Below are positions 1-7,907 of a DNA stretch of 64,000 nucleotides, piece after piece. The notes beneath the pieces were generated by a model. It did no database searches. It was not told the DNA's origin and saw nothing but the letters and a program-made list of their open reading frames with translations. The stretch is from contig NZ_MUYM01000064.1 of assembly GCF_002150765.1 (NCBI RefSeq), positions 111,588 to 175,587 on the forward strand, given 5' to 3'. The first letter of the stretch is position 1; each line of letters begins with the position of its first letter. A program made the translations under genes and the position numbers. The DNA is from Lentzea kentuckyensis. GTDB taxonomy: Bacteria; Actinomycetota; Actinomycetes; Mycobacteriales; Pseudonocardiaceae.

Positions 1-404
1 GCGGCGTCGGCCTTCCACTTCAGCCAGCGGTCCGCGGCGACGTCCTTCGGCCCGATCTCCTTGAGATCACTGAACTGGCCGGCCTTCGACAGGACCTGGC
101 TGAGGAAACCCTCCTCGATCGCCTCGACGTCGGCGAGTCCCGATCCCGCGCCCAGCTTGGTGAACAGGTTCTGGTGGTGCGGAGCGGCCTGGCCCGCCTT
201 GCGGTGGGTGATCTTGATGTCCGAGTGCGCCGCCTCGTACTCCTTGAACAGTTCCTCGTAGCCGAACTCGTTGAAGGTGGCGACGGTCAGCTCGGTCTTG
301 CCGTCGGCGGTCTGGTTCGTCGCTCCGCCCGAACCACAGGCGGTGATGCTGACAGCGGAGATGGCGGCGCAGGCCAGCACGCTGACCAAACGGCGGGGAC
401 GCAC
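1..404 (-). CDS. Sugar ABC transporter substrate-binding lipoprotein (partial, CebE-like)
   Basis: Only the first ~134 codons are present; the gene runs off the left edge. A GTG start at 404 is preceded by AGGAG at good spacing. The product starts with an Arg-rich n-region, a hydrophobic core and a lipobox ending ITAC-G, so it should be a lipid-anchored extracellular protein. The mature part (KTELTVATFNEFGYEELFKEYE..., then LGAGSGLADVEAIEEG) has the pattern of family 1 solute-binding proteins of carbohydrate ABC importers, and resembles CebE-type cello-oligosaccharide binders. Two CebR-type operators upstream support a cellobiose or glucan oligosaccharide ligand. The exact ligand is inferred. 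Confidence 0.8.
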   Translation of the reverse strand, partial: MRPRRLVSVLACAAISAVSITACGSGGATNQTADGKTELTVATFNEFGYEELFKEYEAAHSDIKITHRKAGQAAPHHQNLFTKLGAGSGLADVEAIEEGFLSQVLSKAGQFSDLKEIGPKDVAADRWLKWKADA

Positions 405-436
405 TTGGAGAGCTCCTCTGATCTCGGCGGCAAACC

Positions 437-450
437 TGGGAGCGCTCCCA
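437..450. promoter_or_regulatory. CebR-type operator, proximal copy
   Basis: Perfect 14-bp palindrome TGGGAGCGCTCCCA lying 33 bp upstream of the lipoprotein start. It equals the known CebR operator of Streptomyces, where a LacI-family repressor is released by cellobiose. No CebR gene is in the window. Confidence 0.85.
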
Positions 451-661
451 GGCTGGAGGAGTGTGATCCAGCGCGCTCTGGGGTGTCAAGGATTCCTGCT
501 CCGCCCGTAACCAAGGTGCACATTCGCCGACGGTCCACCTTCGCCAGGAAACGTATCTACGTGCACTTATAGCGGACTCTTGAGTTCGCTGAGCGAGCGC
601 GGACGGCTGCGGGCGGACGGATTGTTTCTGCCCGAAATAGATTGCGAAACTATTCGAAACC

Positions 662-675
662 TGGGAGCGCTCCCA
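662..675. promoter_or_regulatory. CebR-type operator, distal copy
   Basis: Second perfect TGGGAGCGCTCCCA palindrome, 225 bp from the first. It lies between the TetR gene (ending 716) and the lipoprotein gene, so both sites serve the leftward gene. The 311-bp gap 405-715 holds no gene I can support. Confidence 0.8.
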
Positions 676-715
676 GAGCTGAGACGGACAAACCAACCTA
701 AACGGGCGGTCGGTA

Positions 716-1429
716 TCAGGCCTGGGAGCTGGACACAGGCTGGGAAAGGAGTGACAGGGCAACCGCGCTTTGTTCGCGGAGGTGCAGGATGCCATCCGCG
801 GCGGCGGCCGCGACCTGCTCCGGGGTGGCTCGCTCCAGACCGAGTAGGGCGGTGACGGCGGCGGCGAGTACCCGTCCGGGATCGTCGACCCCGGGGGTGG
901 GTCCCAGCCTGATCGTCAGCTTGAAGCCGGCGATGAGCGAGCCCAGGGCCAGCGCCTGCTCCTCGACCAGCCAGTCGGTCCTGGCCAGGTCGTGGTCCCG
1001 CCAGATCGGCAGAACCCTGCGCATGACCGCGTCGGGCCCGAGGGTGCCGAGCAGTGTGGCCGATCGGGGGTCGTCGGCCAGCACGCCGAGGAGTTCCTCG
1101 TCGCGGCCGCTCAACGCGTTGACGTACGGGTGCGCTGCCGCGGTTGTCAGCATGGAGACGGACAGCCTCGAAGGGCGGGCCAGGTCGGGGTCGTCGGTGA
1201 CGGCGGCGATGACCTCTTCGGCGAAGGCGAGGAAGTCGCGGCAGACGAGGTCGAGCAGCAGGTCTTCCTTGGTGTTCCAGTACAGGTAGACGGTGCCCTT
1301 GCCGATGTGGGCCCTGCGGGCGACTTCGGCGATGGTGACGCCCCGGCTGCCGCGGGAGAGCACGAGCTCTCCCGCGGCAGCGAGCACACGTGCTGCCTTG
1401 GACGGGAGTTGTCCGGCTGGCTCAGGCAA
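716..1429 (-). CDS. TetR-family transcriptional regulator
   Basis: Predicted 237-aa repressor. The TTG start at 1429 is chosen because GAGGAG lies 7 nt upstream and the protein then begins directly before the helix-turn-helix (KAARVLAAAGELVLSRG, then TIAEVARRAHIGKGTVYLYWNTKEDLL). The C-terminal region is the usual variable ligand-binding helical domain. It overlaps the end of the upstream FAD monooxygenase gene by 8 bp, so the two are co-transcribed. The inverted repeat before the monooxygenase gene is its likely operator. The inducing ligand is unknown. Confidence 0.85.
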   Translation of the reverse strand: MPEPAGQLPSKAARVLAAAGELVLSRGSRGVTIAEVARRAHIGKGTVYLYWNTKEDLLLDLVCRDFLAFAEEVIAAVTDDPDLARPSRLSVSMLTTAAAHPYVNALSGRDEELLGVLADDPRSATLLGTLGPDAVMRRVLPIWRDHDLARTDWLVEEQALALGSLIAGFKLTIRLGPTPGVDDPGRVLAAAVTALLGLERATPEQVAAAAADGILHLREQSAVALSLLSQPVSSSQA

Positions 1430-2681
1430 TTCGTGTCTCCTCTTGGGCCCCGATCGGTTCGCCGAGGATCTCGCCGACGATGTCCGCACCTTTGTACTTG
1501 ATGATCTCGTCCACCCGCATGATCCGGTCGGCCAGTCGCCTGCCGAGCCTGGAGCCGCGGAGCAGGGGAACCACCCGGCGGAGCTGGATCTCCACGGGGG
1601 TGTCGGCCACGAAGATCTTCCGGTCGTCCGGTGCCGCGTCCTGGTAGTGGGTGACGTACGGGCGCAGCCCGCGCTCCCACTCGGCCAGGGCCGTCCGCAG
1701 GTCGCCGGGGTGCCGTTCGAGCATCGTGCCGAGCACGTCCGCTCCGGCCAGCGCGGCGGAGACTCCCATGCCGGCGTAGAGCGTCACGCACCACGCGGAG
1801 TCGCCGACCAGGACCACGCGCCCGTTGTGCCAGGTGCTCATGCGCACCTGCTCGACCGAGTCGAACAGGACCGAGTCAGTGGAATCCATCGCGTCGAGGG
1901 CCGAATCGAGCGTGTTTCCGAGCGGCTGGGGGCCGAAGGCCCTGCGCACGCTCGCCGCGGCCGGGCGGGTGAACTCGGCGTCCACGTCGTCGGTGCGGTA
2001 GCTGAGCAGGATGGTCGGGTTGTGGTCGCGGAACGCGAAAACCCACATCGAACGGTTCGGCTCCAGCAGGCTGGCGCCCTGCCCCGCGGTCAGTCCCGCC
2101 GGCACGCCGGGGTACTCGAACGCCGCGAGCATGTAGCCCATGCGCTTGAGGTACTGCTCATGCGGGCCGAAGGCCAGCGACCGGACCGTCGAGCGGAGCC
2201 CGTCCGCGCCCACGACCAGTTCGAACCGCTCGGTGGTCGTGGTGCCCGTCGCGGTGTTCCGCAGCGTCACGTCCACCCCGTCGGCGTCCTGGGTGATCGC
2301 GGTGGGCACGGTGGAGAAGCGTGTTTCGACCTCGGTGGGCAGGGTGGCGTACGCCGCCTCCTCGACGTCGCCGCGCACCATCAGCCACGGCCTGCCGGGC
2401 AGGTCGGCGTACGTCATGCCCGGCCTGGAGCCGCCCCTGCGGTCGATGGACAGACCGGGCAGCGGCGACGTGCGGTCGTGCACGTGGTCGAGGATGCCCA
2501 GGCGGCGCGCGGCGGCCTGACCGGCGCCGAACAACGCCACGAAGTAGCCGCCGGATCTCCGGCCCGGCGCGCGCTCGATGATCACTGGCGACCATCCAGC
2601 CCGGTGCAGTCGTGTCGCGGTGGCCAGACCGCTGATGCCCATGCCGACGACGAGAACGCGTCCCTGGTTGCTCTGAGTCAT
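1422..2681 (-). CDS. FAD-dependent aromatic-type monooxygenase
   Basis: 419-aa flavoprotein of the p-hydroxybenzoate hydroxylase/TetX class. Near the N-terminus is the Rossmann motif VVGMGISGLATA that binds the FAD ADP moiety; mid-protein is VVGADGLRSTVR (the DG motif), and later VVLVGDSAWC (the GD motif). Such enzymes hydroxylate aromatic or polyketide-like substrates using NAD(P)H and O2; some inactivate drugs such as tetracyclines or rifamycins. The substrate here cannot be read from sequence. First gene of a two-gene operon with TetR, arguing for substrate- or drug-inducible expression. Confidence 0.85.
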   Translation of the reverse strand: MTQSNQGRVLVVGMGISGLATATRLHRAGWSPVIIERAPGRRSGGYFVALFGAGQAAARRLGILDHVHDRTSPLPGLSIDRRGGSRPGMTYADLPGRPWLMVRGDVEEAAYATLPTEVETRFSTVPTAITQDADGVDVTLRNTATGTTTTERFELVVGADGLRSTVRSLAFGPHEQYLKRMGYMLAAFEYPGVPAGLTAGQGASLLEPNRSMWVFAFRDHNPTILLSYRTDDVDAEFTRPAAASVRRAFGPQPLGNTLDSALDAMDSTDSVLFDSVEQVRMSTWHNGRVVLVGDSAWCVTLYAGMGVSAALAGADVLGTMLERHPGDLRTALAEWERGLRPYVTHYQDAAPDDRKIFVADTPVEIQLRRVVPLLRGSRLGRRLADRIMRVDEIIKYKGADIVGEILGEPIGAQEETRIA

Positions 2682-2688
2682 GTCCTCA

Positions 2689-2723
2689 ACATACTGACCG
2701 TTTTGGTCATCGGGTCAGTATGT
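2689..2723. promoter_or_regulatory. Inverted repeat, probable TetR operator
   Basis: ACATACTGACC and GGTCAGTATGT form 11-bp perfect arms separated by 13 bp, beginning 8 bp before the monooxygenase start codon. A smaller nested palindrome TGACC-GTTTT-GGTCA lies at 2695-2709. Position and form suit autoregulation by the TetR protein encoded downstream in the operon; this is inferred. Confidence 0.65.
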
Positions 2724-2833
2724 GGCCGCGGTCACTCTGCCTGGGCTGCCTTCGGCTGCCGGGGCGGAGTGGTGAGTCGAATTTCTTGCGGACCTTGTAT
2801 TCGATGCATTCGATGCCTATCTTTCGTTGTGGT

Positions 2834-2846
2834 TGAAGCGCTTCGA
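2834..2846. promoter_or_regulatory. LacI-type operator before the GH12 gene
   Basis: TGAAGCGCTTCGA, with the perfect palindrome GAAGCGCTTC at its centre, 45 bp before the GH12 start. Two sites differing by at most one base from it occur at 7776 and 7865, defining a shared regulon. Confidence 0.7.
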
Positions 2847-2890
2847 TTGCTTCAAGTCTTTCCGGTCAAAGATGTTCGGAAGGGTGTGCG

Positions 2891-3583
2891 ATGGGCAGGA
2901 TGCTTCGTTTTCTGACCGCGGCTGCGGTCGCGGTTCTGATGGGCCTTCTCGGTTCGGGAAGTGCCCATGCGGCGACGTGGACGACCAGTGACCAGTGGGG
3001 AACGTGGTCGAACGGCGGCTACACGCTCCGCAACAACATCTGGGGCAGTGGAGCGGGCGCGCAGACGCTCTGGGCAAACTCGTACAGCAACTGGGGCGTG
3101 TGGGCGGACCACCCCAACACCGGCGGTGTGAAGTCCTATCCGCACGCGGCGAAGGCGGTGGACCGCCGACTGAGCTCAATCGGCGGGGTGACCAGCAGCT
3201 TCAACGTCAACGCGCCGGCGGCGGGCGCGTACACGACGGCGTACGACATCTGGGCTGACAACTCTCGCTACGAGATCATGCTCTGGATGAACAAGTACGG
3301 TCCGGTGGGGGCGATCGGGTCCTACCAGACCTCGGCGTCGGTCGGCGGGCACAACTGGGACGTCTACCGCGGCAGCAACGGTCACAACGAGGTCTTCTCG
3401 TTCATCCGTCAGGGGAACACCAATTCCGGAACGGTCGACATCAAGGCCGTGATGAACTGGATCAAGAACCGCGGCTGGTACGGCGACGTCACGCTGGGCG
3501 AGGTGCAGTTCGGCTACGAGATCACCTCTTCGAGCGGCGGCCTCAACTTCGGCACGAACAGCTTTTCCGTGTCGTCATGGTGA
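2891..3583 (+). CDS. Secreted GH12 endo-beta-1,4-glucanase/xyloglucanase
   Basis: 230 aa with a Sec signal peptide ending SAHA-A at about residue 28, so it is exported. The rest is a single GH12 jelly-roll domain. The nucleophile motif is seen in YEIMLWMN and the acid/base motif in LGEVQFGYEI, with NNIWG near the N-terminus as in the family. GH12 enzymes cut internal beta-1,4-glucosyl bonds of cellulose or xyloglucan with retention; neighbouring alpha-xylosidase and beta-galactosidases favour xyloglucan. No binding module is attached. The ATG is preceded by GAAGGG. Convergent with the LacI gene: the two stop regions overlap by 9 bp. Confidence 0.9.
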   Translation: MGRMLRFLTAAAVAVLMGLLGSGSAHAATWTTSDQWGTWSNGGYTLRNNIWGSGAGAQTLWANSYSNWGVWADHPNTGGVKSYPHAAKAVDRRLSSIGGVTSSFNVNAPAAGAYTTAYDIWADNSRYEIMLWMNKYGPVGAIGSYQTSASVGGHNWDVYRGSNGHNEVFSFIRQGNTNSGTVDIKAVMNWIKNRGWYGDVTLGEVQFGYEITSSSGGLNFGTNSFSVSSW

Positions 3584-4633
3584 TTTGACGAAATTCCCGT
3601 TCTGATGGTTGGGGTCCGGTTCGCCGGGCCCCAACTTCGTCGCGGTGCTGCCGCGATCGGTGAGCCGCGGCTGGAGCAGGCGCACCTCGGGTGCCTGCTC
3701 CCGCGCGAGGCGGGTCACGACCATCTCGACCGCGATCGCGCTCAGCTGCTCGGCTGGGACGGCGATCGAGGTGAGCGGAACCGGCAAGCTCTCCGCGAGG
3801 TCGTCGGGGCACAACGTGATCACCGAGACGTCGGCGGGCACCCGCAGCGAGCGGCGCTGCAGTTCGAACAGCAGCTGACTGAGGATCGCCTCGTTGTGCA
3901 CCACCAGGCTGGTGGTGCCGCGGTCCGGACGCAGCACGTCGTCCAGGCACGCCGCGACCGAGTCGGGGCCGGGGGCGCACGCGTGCACCGACACCGGCAG
4001 GTCCCGCCTGGCCGCCTCGCGCTGGAACCCGTCCAGCAACCGCGCGGCGTAGCTCGTGCCGCGCTCGTACACGGAGGGATGTGAGCCGATCAGGGCGATC
4101 GACCGGTGCCCGAGGTCGGCGAGGTGTCCCACCATGTGCCGGCCGGCGGCGGTGAAGTCGAGGTCGACGCAGTTCAGGCCCTCGTGGTCGTCGGGCAGTC
4201 CGATCAGGACGACCGGCGCGTCGATGGAGCGCAGTTCCGGAATGCGCGGATCCGCGCTTTCCACGTCCATCATGATGATCGCGTCCGCCATGGACCGTGC
4301 GACGACCCGGTGGGCTTCGCCGGGGCCGGACTCCTTGGTCAGGAGCAGCACGTCGTAGTCGTGGTCACGAGCGGAAGCCACGATCGACGAGACGAACTGC
4401 ATGATGACCGGCATGATCTGGTCGGACCGCAACGGCACGACCAGACCGAGTACCTGCGACTTGTTCGACGCGAGCGCCCGCGCTCCGGCGTTCGGCTGGT
4501 AACCGAGTGCGAGGATGCTCTGCTCGACGCGGCGCTTGGTCTCCTCTGAGATCGTTCGCTTTCCGCTGAGCACATAGGACACGGTGCTCATCGAGACCCC
4601 GGCGTGGCGGGCGACCTCTTTGATGGTGATCAT
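3575..4633 (-). CDS. LacI-family transcriptional regulator
   Basis: 352 aa. The N-terminal helix-turn-helix and hinge are intact (MITIKEVARHAGVSMSTVSYVLSGKRTISEET, then LGYQPNAGARALA), followed by a periplasmic-binding-protein-like effector domain. It is closely similar in layout to the second LacI gene at 11516. Placed between GH12 and GH3, it is a candidate repressor for the TKAAGCGYTTCGA sites at 2834, 7776 and 7865, released by an oligosaccharide. Which LacI protein binds which site is not decided by the sequence. Confidence 0.88.
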   Translation of the reverse strand: MITIKEVARHAGVSMSTVSYVLSGKRTISEETKRRVEQSILALGYQPNAGARALASNKSQVLGLVVPLRSDQIMPVIMQFVSSIVASARDHDYDVLLLTKESGPGEAHRVVARSMADAIIMMDVESADPRIPELRSIDAPVVLIGLPDDHEGLNCVDLDFTAAGRHMVGHLADLGHRSIALIGSHPSVYERGTSYAARLLDGFQREAARRDLPVSVHACAPGPDSVAACLDDVLRPDRGTTSLVVHNEAILSQLLFELQRRSLRVPADVSVITLCPDDLAESLPVPLTSIAVPAEQLSAIAVEMVVTRLAREQAPEVRLLQPRLTDRGSTATKLGPGEPDPNHQNGNFVKSP

Positions 4634-4699
4634 GCCCGCCCCTCGGATCGCCCCAGTTGGTGGCGGTCATCGTAGTGCGCGGTGCGCTGGGGCGTGGTC

Positions 4700-4730
4700 C
4701 GCGACGGGAACCCGGTCGGTTCCCGTCGCG
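4700..4730 (-). terminator. Hairpin downstream of the GH3 gene
   Basis: A 13-bp stem (arm GCGACGGGAACC at 4701-4712 with matching arm 4718-4729, extended by C4700-G4730) and a 5-nt loop, 24 nt past the GH3 stop on the minus strand. No U-tract, as is usual for actinobacterial hairpin terminators. Confidence 0.6.
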
Positions 4731-4753
4731 GCCACTGGCGCGGGCAATCGGTC

Positions 4754-7585
4754 TCAGTCGGCCGAGGAGAAGCGGAACGCCGCCAGCCGGAACGATCCGT
4801 GCAGCTTCACCACGAAATCGTGCACTCCGGTGAGAGGGTGCGGCAGCGTGGCCGTGGTGATGGTCCACGTGTAGCGGTCGCCCGTGACCTGAACCGGGAG
4901 CTCCGCCAGCAGTTGCCCGTCCGTCCAGAACTCCAGTCGTTCGCCCGGAACGCCACTGCCCGCGGCGATCTCGGCCTCGACCCGCACCGCGCCGGACAGG
5001 TCGACGGACCGGAACCACAGCGTCGCCGGTTCGGTGGCAGCGGGGGTGATCGCGTCGCCGGTGGTCCTGGTGGCGTCGACGAAGGTCACGCCCTCGTGGT
5101 CGTCGAAATCGACGGCGAGCAGACGTCGGCCGACGCCCGCACGAGGCTCGGGAGCCGGTCCGGCGACCTTCAACGGCGCGGTGAGCACGACGTCGGTGGC
5201 GGAACGGGCGACGATCACCTCGTAGCCGCCGGGATCGGTGACGAAGGCGCCGGTCGTGACGTCCCAGTGGGAGAGCTGGTCCGCGGACAGCCGGAACGAC
5301 AGCACCTGGTTCTCACCGGGCGCCAGCGCGACCTTGCGGAAGTCCGCGAGCCGCAGCTGGGGCGCCTCGTAGCGGGCGTCGAGCGCGCGGACGTAGAGCT
5401 GGACGACCTCGGTGCCCGCACGGGCGCCGGTGTTGGTCAGCGTCACCGAGACGTCGGTCGCGGTGTCGCCGGTGATGGTGTCAGCCGAGAGTTTCAGGCC
5501 CGTGTAAGAGAAATCGGCGTAGGACAGGCCGTGGCCGAACGGGTAGAGCGGCGCGGCCCGGTGGTACTGGTAGGTCCAGCCGGCCTTGATGATGTCGTAG
5601 TCCAGTGGGGGCGGCAGTTCGTCGTCACCGCGGTACCAGGTCTGCGGCAGCCGCCCGGCCGGCTCGGCTTCGCCGAACAGGACGGCGGCCACCGCGTTGC
5701 CGGTTTCCTGCCCGCCGTGGGAGGTCCACACCACGGCGGGCAGGTGCTCGTCGGCCCAGTCGAGGGCGTAGGGGTAGCTGCTCATCACGACCAGCACGGT
5801 GTCGCCGCGGACTCCGGCGACCGCGCGCAGCAGCGACTCCTGGGCGGGCGGCAGCGCGATGCCCGCGCGGTCCTCGGTCTCGCGGCCGTGGATCAGCGGC
5901 TGGTTGCCCAGCACGACCACCGCGACATCGGCCTCCACCGCTGCGGCCAGTGCCTCCGCGGTGCCGTCGCGGAGCAGCTCGCGTTCCCACCGCTCCGCGG
6001 CCTCCGGGGTCTCCGCGGTGACGCTGACCTGGCCGTCGGCGGGATCGACGACGGCGTACCGCCCGGTCAGGACACTTTGGACCAGCACGGAATCTTCCCG
6101 TGCTACCAGGCGGAACGTCTCGGCGACGTCCCAGCTCTTGATCTGCTCCTGGTCGGCGGCCAGCGAGCCGTCGTCGCGCCGGAGGCTCAGGTAGCGGCTG
6201 TTCTCGGCCGAGCGCAGCGTCAGCACGCCGTCGCCCCAGTCGAGCACGTCGAACGCGGTCTTGCAGAGCAGCTCGCCGCTGGTGCGCGAGCGCAACGCGA
6301 CCCGGTCGGCGCCGTCCGCGACGACCACCTCGCCGTCGTGTTCGGCCAGCACCGTCCTGAGACCGTCGGCGACCGTGACCTGGTAGGGCAGCGTGCCGCT
6401 GTACCAGTCCTCGCACAGGGTGTCGGCGAGCGGGCCGATCACCGCGACGCGCGGGGCGCGGGTCTCGTCGAGCGGAAGCAGCCCGTTGTTGCGCAGCAGC
6501 ACCACGGACTCGGTCGCCGACCGCAGCGCGAGAGCGCGGTGCTCGGCGCAGTCGATGACCTCGGGTCCGATCGTGGCGTACGGGTCGAGATCGGGGTCGA
6601 ACTCGCCGAGGCGGAAGCGGATCTCCAGCTGTCGCCGCACCGCACGGTCCACATCGGACTCGTCGATCAGTCCGCGGTCCAGTGCTTCCCGCAGCCTGCC
6701 GACCGGGGTGGCGCTGTCCTCGCCGTGGTCGGTGAAGCTGTCGATGCCCGCCCTGAGCGCGGCGGCGTGCGACTCGGCGTGGTCGTCGAAGTAGTGTTCC
6801 GGATCCACCAGATTGGACGGTGCCTCCGCGTCGCTGACCACGAACAGCTCCTGGTCGGTCCACCGGCGCAGCTCGTCGTTGATCAGGGGGCTCACGTGAC
6901 ACGGGCGGCCGTTGACCAGGTTGTAGCCGGCCATCGCGCCCGTGGCGACCCCGGCGGCGACGACGGGGCGGAAGGCTGCCAGGTCGAACTCCTGCAGCAC
7001 TCGCGGGCGCAGTCCGGACGACGTCACGCAGCGGTCGTCCTCGTTGTTGTAGGCCAGGAAGTGCTTGAGCACCGGAGCCGTGCGCAGGAACCGGGGGTCC
7101 TCGCCCGCGAGGCCGCGGCAGAACGCCACCCCGAGCCGCGCGGTGTGCAGCGGATCCTCGGAGTAGCCCTCCTCGTTGCGGCCCCAGCGCGGGTCGCGCA
7201 GCAGGTTCAGCACCGGAGCCCACGCCTGCAGGCTGTTCGTGCCCGTGCCGATCGCGGGCGGGCGGTGGTAGTGGAACGCGCGCAGCTCGACCGAGGTGGC
7301 CTCGGCGACCCTGCGCACCAGCTCCTCGTCCCAGGTCGCGCCCAGTCCGACCGCCTGCGGGAACACGGTCGCCACACCCAGCCAGGCGACCCCGTGCAAC
7401 GCCTCCGAGCCGGTGCGGAACGCGGCGACGCCCAGGCGGGGCACGGCCGGTGAGTACTGGTGCAGCATCGCGATCCGCTCGTCGGGCGTGAGCCGCCCGA
7501 GCAGGTCGTCGACTCGTTCGCCCGTCGACAACGCCGGGTCGCGGAAGGGCAGCCGATCGGCCACGGACACGGACTCGGAAACCAC
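4754..7585 (-). CDS. GH3 beta-glycosidase with inserted trefoil-like region and C-terminal CBM-like domain
   Basis: 943 aa from a GTG at 7585 (GAGGGG upstream); no signal peptide, so cytoplasmic. The (beta/alpha)8 domain contains PVLKHFLAYN and the nucleophile Asp252 in VVSDAEAPSN. The C-terminal GH3 domain is interrupted by about 100 residues (LRSAENSRYLSLRRDDGSL... VLTGRYAVVDPADG) that look like a fascin/beta-trefoil fold. It is followed by an FnIII-like domain and a last ~110 residues (FVDATRTTG... HDFVVKLHG) resembling CBM6-type sheets. It likely releases terminal beta-glucose or beta-xylose from imported oligosaccharides; the sugar is not certain. Divergent from the importer operon. Confidence 0.88.
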   Translation of the reverse strand: MVSESVSVADRLPFRDPALSTGERVDDLLGRLTPDERIAMLHQYSPAVPRLGVAAFRTGSEALHGVAWLGVATVFPQAVGLGATWDEELVRRVAEATSVELRAFHYHRPPAIGTGTNSLQAWAPVLNLLRDPRWGRNEEGYSEDPLHTARLGVAFCRGLAGEDPRFLRTAPVLKHFLAYNNEDDRCVTSSGLRPRVLQEFDLAAFRPVVAAGVATGAMAGYNLVNGRPCHVSPLINDELRRWTDQELFVVSDAEAPSNLVDPEHYFDDHAESHAAALRAGIDSFTDHGEDSATPVGRLREALDRGLIDESDVDRAVRRQLEIRFRLGEFDPDLDPYATIGPEVIDCAEHRALALRSATESVVLLRNNGLLPLDETRAPRVAVIGPLADTLCEDWYSGTLPYQVTVADGLRTVLAEHDGEVVVADGADRVALRSRTSGELLCKTAFDVLDWGDGVLTLRSAENSRYLSLRRDDGSLAADQEQIKSWDVAETFRLVAREDSVLVQSVLTGRYAVVDPADGQVSVTAETPEAAERWERELLRDGTAEALAAAVEADVAVVVLGNQPLIHGRETEDRAGIALPPAQESLLRAVAGVRGDTVLVVMSSYPYALDWADEHLPAVVWTSHGGQETGNAVAAVLFGEAEPAGRLPQTWYRGDDELPPPLDYDIIKAGWTYQYHRAAPLYPFGHGLSYADFSYTGLKLSADTITGDTATDVSVTLTNTGARAGTEVVQLYVRALDARYEAPQLRLADFRKVALAPGENQVLSFRLSADQLSHWDVTTGAFVTDPGGYEVIVARSATDVVLTAPLKVAGPAPEPRAGVGRRLLAVDFDDHEGVTFVDATRTTGDAITPAATEPATLWFRSVDLSGAVRVEAEIAAGSGVPGERLEFWTDGQLLAELPVQVTGDRYTWTITTATLPHPLTGVHDFVVKLHGSFRLAAFRFSSAD

Positions 7586-7775
7586 GTGACAACCCCTCAG
7601 ATCGGACTGGTCCAGTGCCGCGGCCGGCAACCGTCGCGGCTCCGCGTGCGGCGGGCGCTTCGCGGCATCGGCGTCTCGCCCGCAGCCAATCAGGCCAAGG
7701 ACACGAACCTGTGCCACCATGCACCCGTCCGGGGGAGCGGGATGCGCGTACGGGCTATCAGCCATCGACTACCGG

Positions 7776-7788
7776 TGAAGCGTTTCGA
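7776..7788. promoter_or_regulatory. LacI-type operator before the GH3 gene
   Basis: TGAAGCGTTTCGA, one base different from the GH12 site. It lies 191 bp upstream of the GH3 start in the 322-bp divergent region 7586-7907. Confidence 0.65.
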
Positions 7789-7864
7789 CGGTGCCACGAC
7801 CAGGTTTCTGCTGTCAACGCTCTTGTTTCGTGCGAGCTACGTCACTATGGTCCCCGGCAACTGT

Positions 7865-7877
7865 TTAAGCGCTTCGA
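7865..7877. promoter_or_regulatory. LacI-type operator before the importer operon
   Basis: TTAAGCGCTTCGA, one base different from the GH12 site, ending 30 bp before the lipoprotein start at 7908. Well placed to block the operon promoter. Confidence 0.7.
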
Positions 7878-7907
7878 CACTTCGACGACGAAGGATCGGG
7901 TTCCGGC

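Noticed and set aside
4682..7453. 923-codon open frame on the plus strand
   Set aside because: Antisense shadow of the GH3 gene; Gln/Arg/Val/Gly-biased composition typical of high-GC antisense frames, no start signal.
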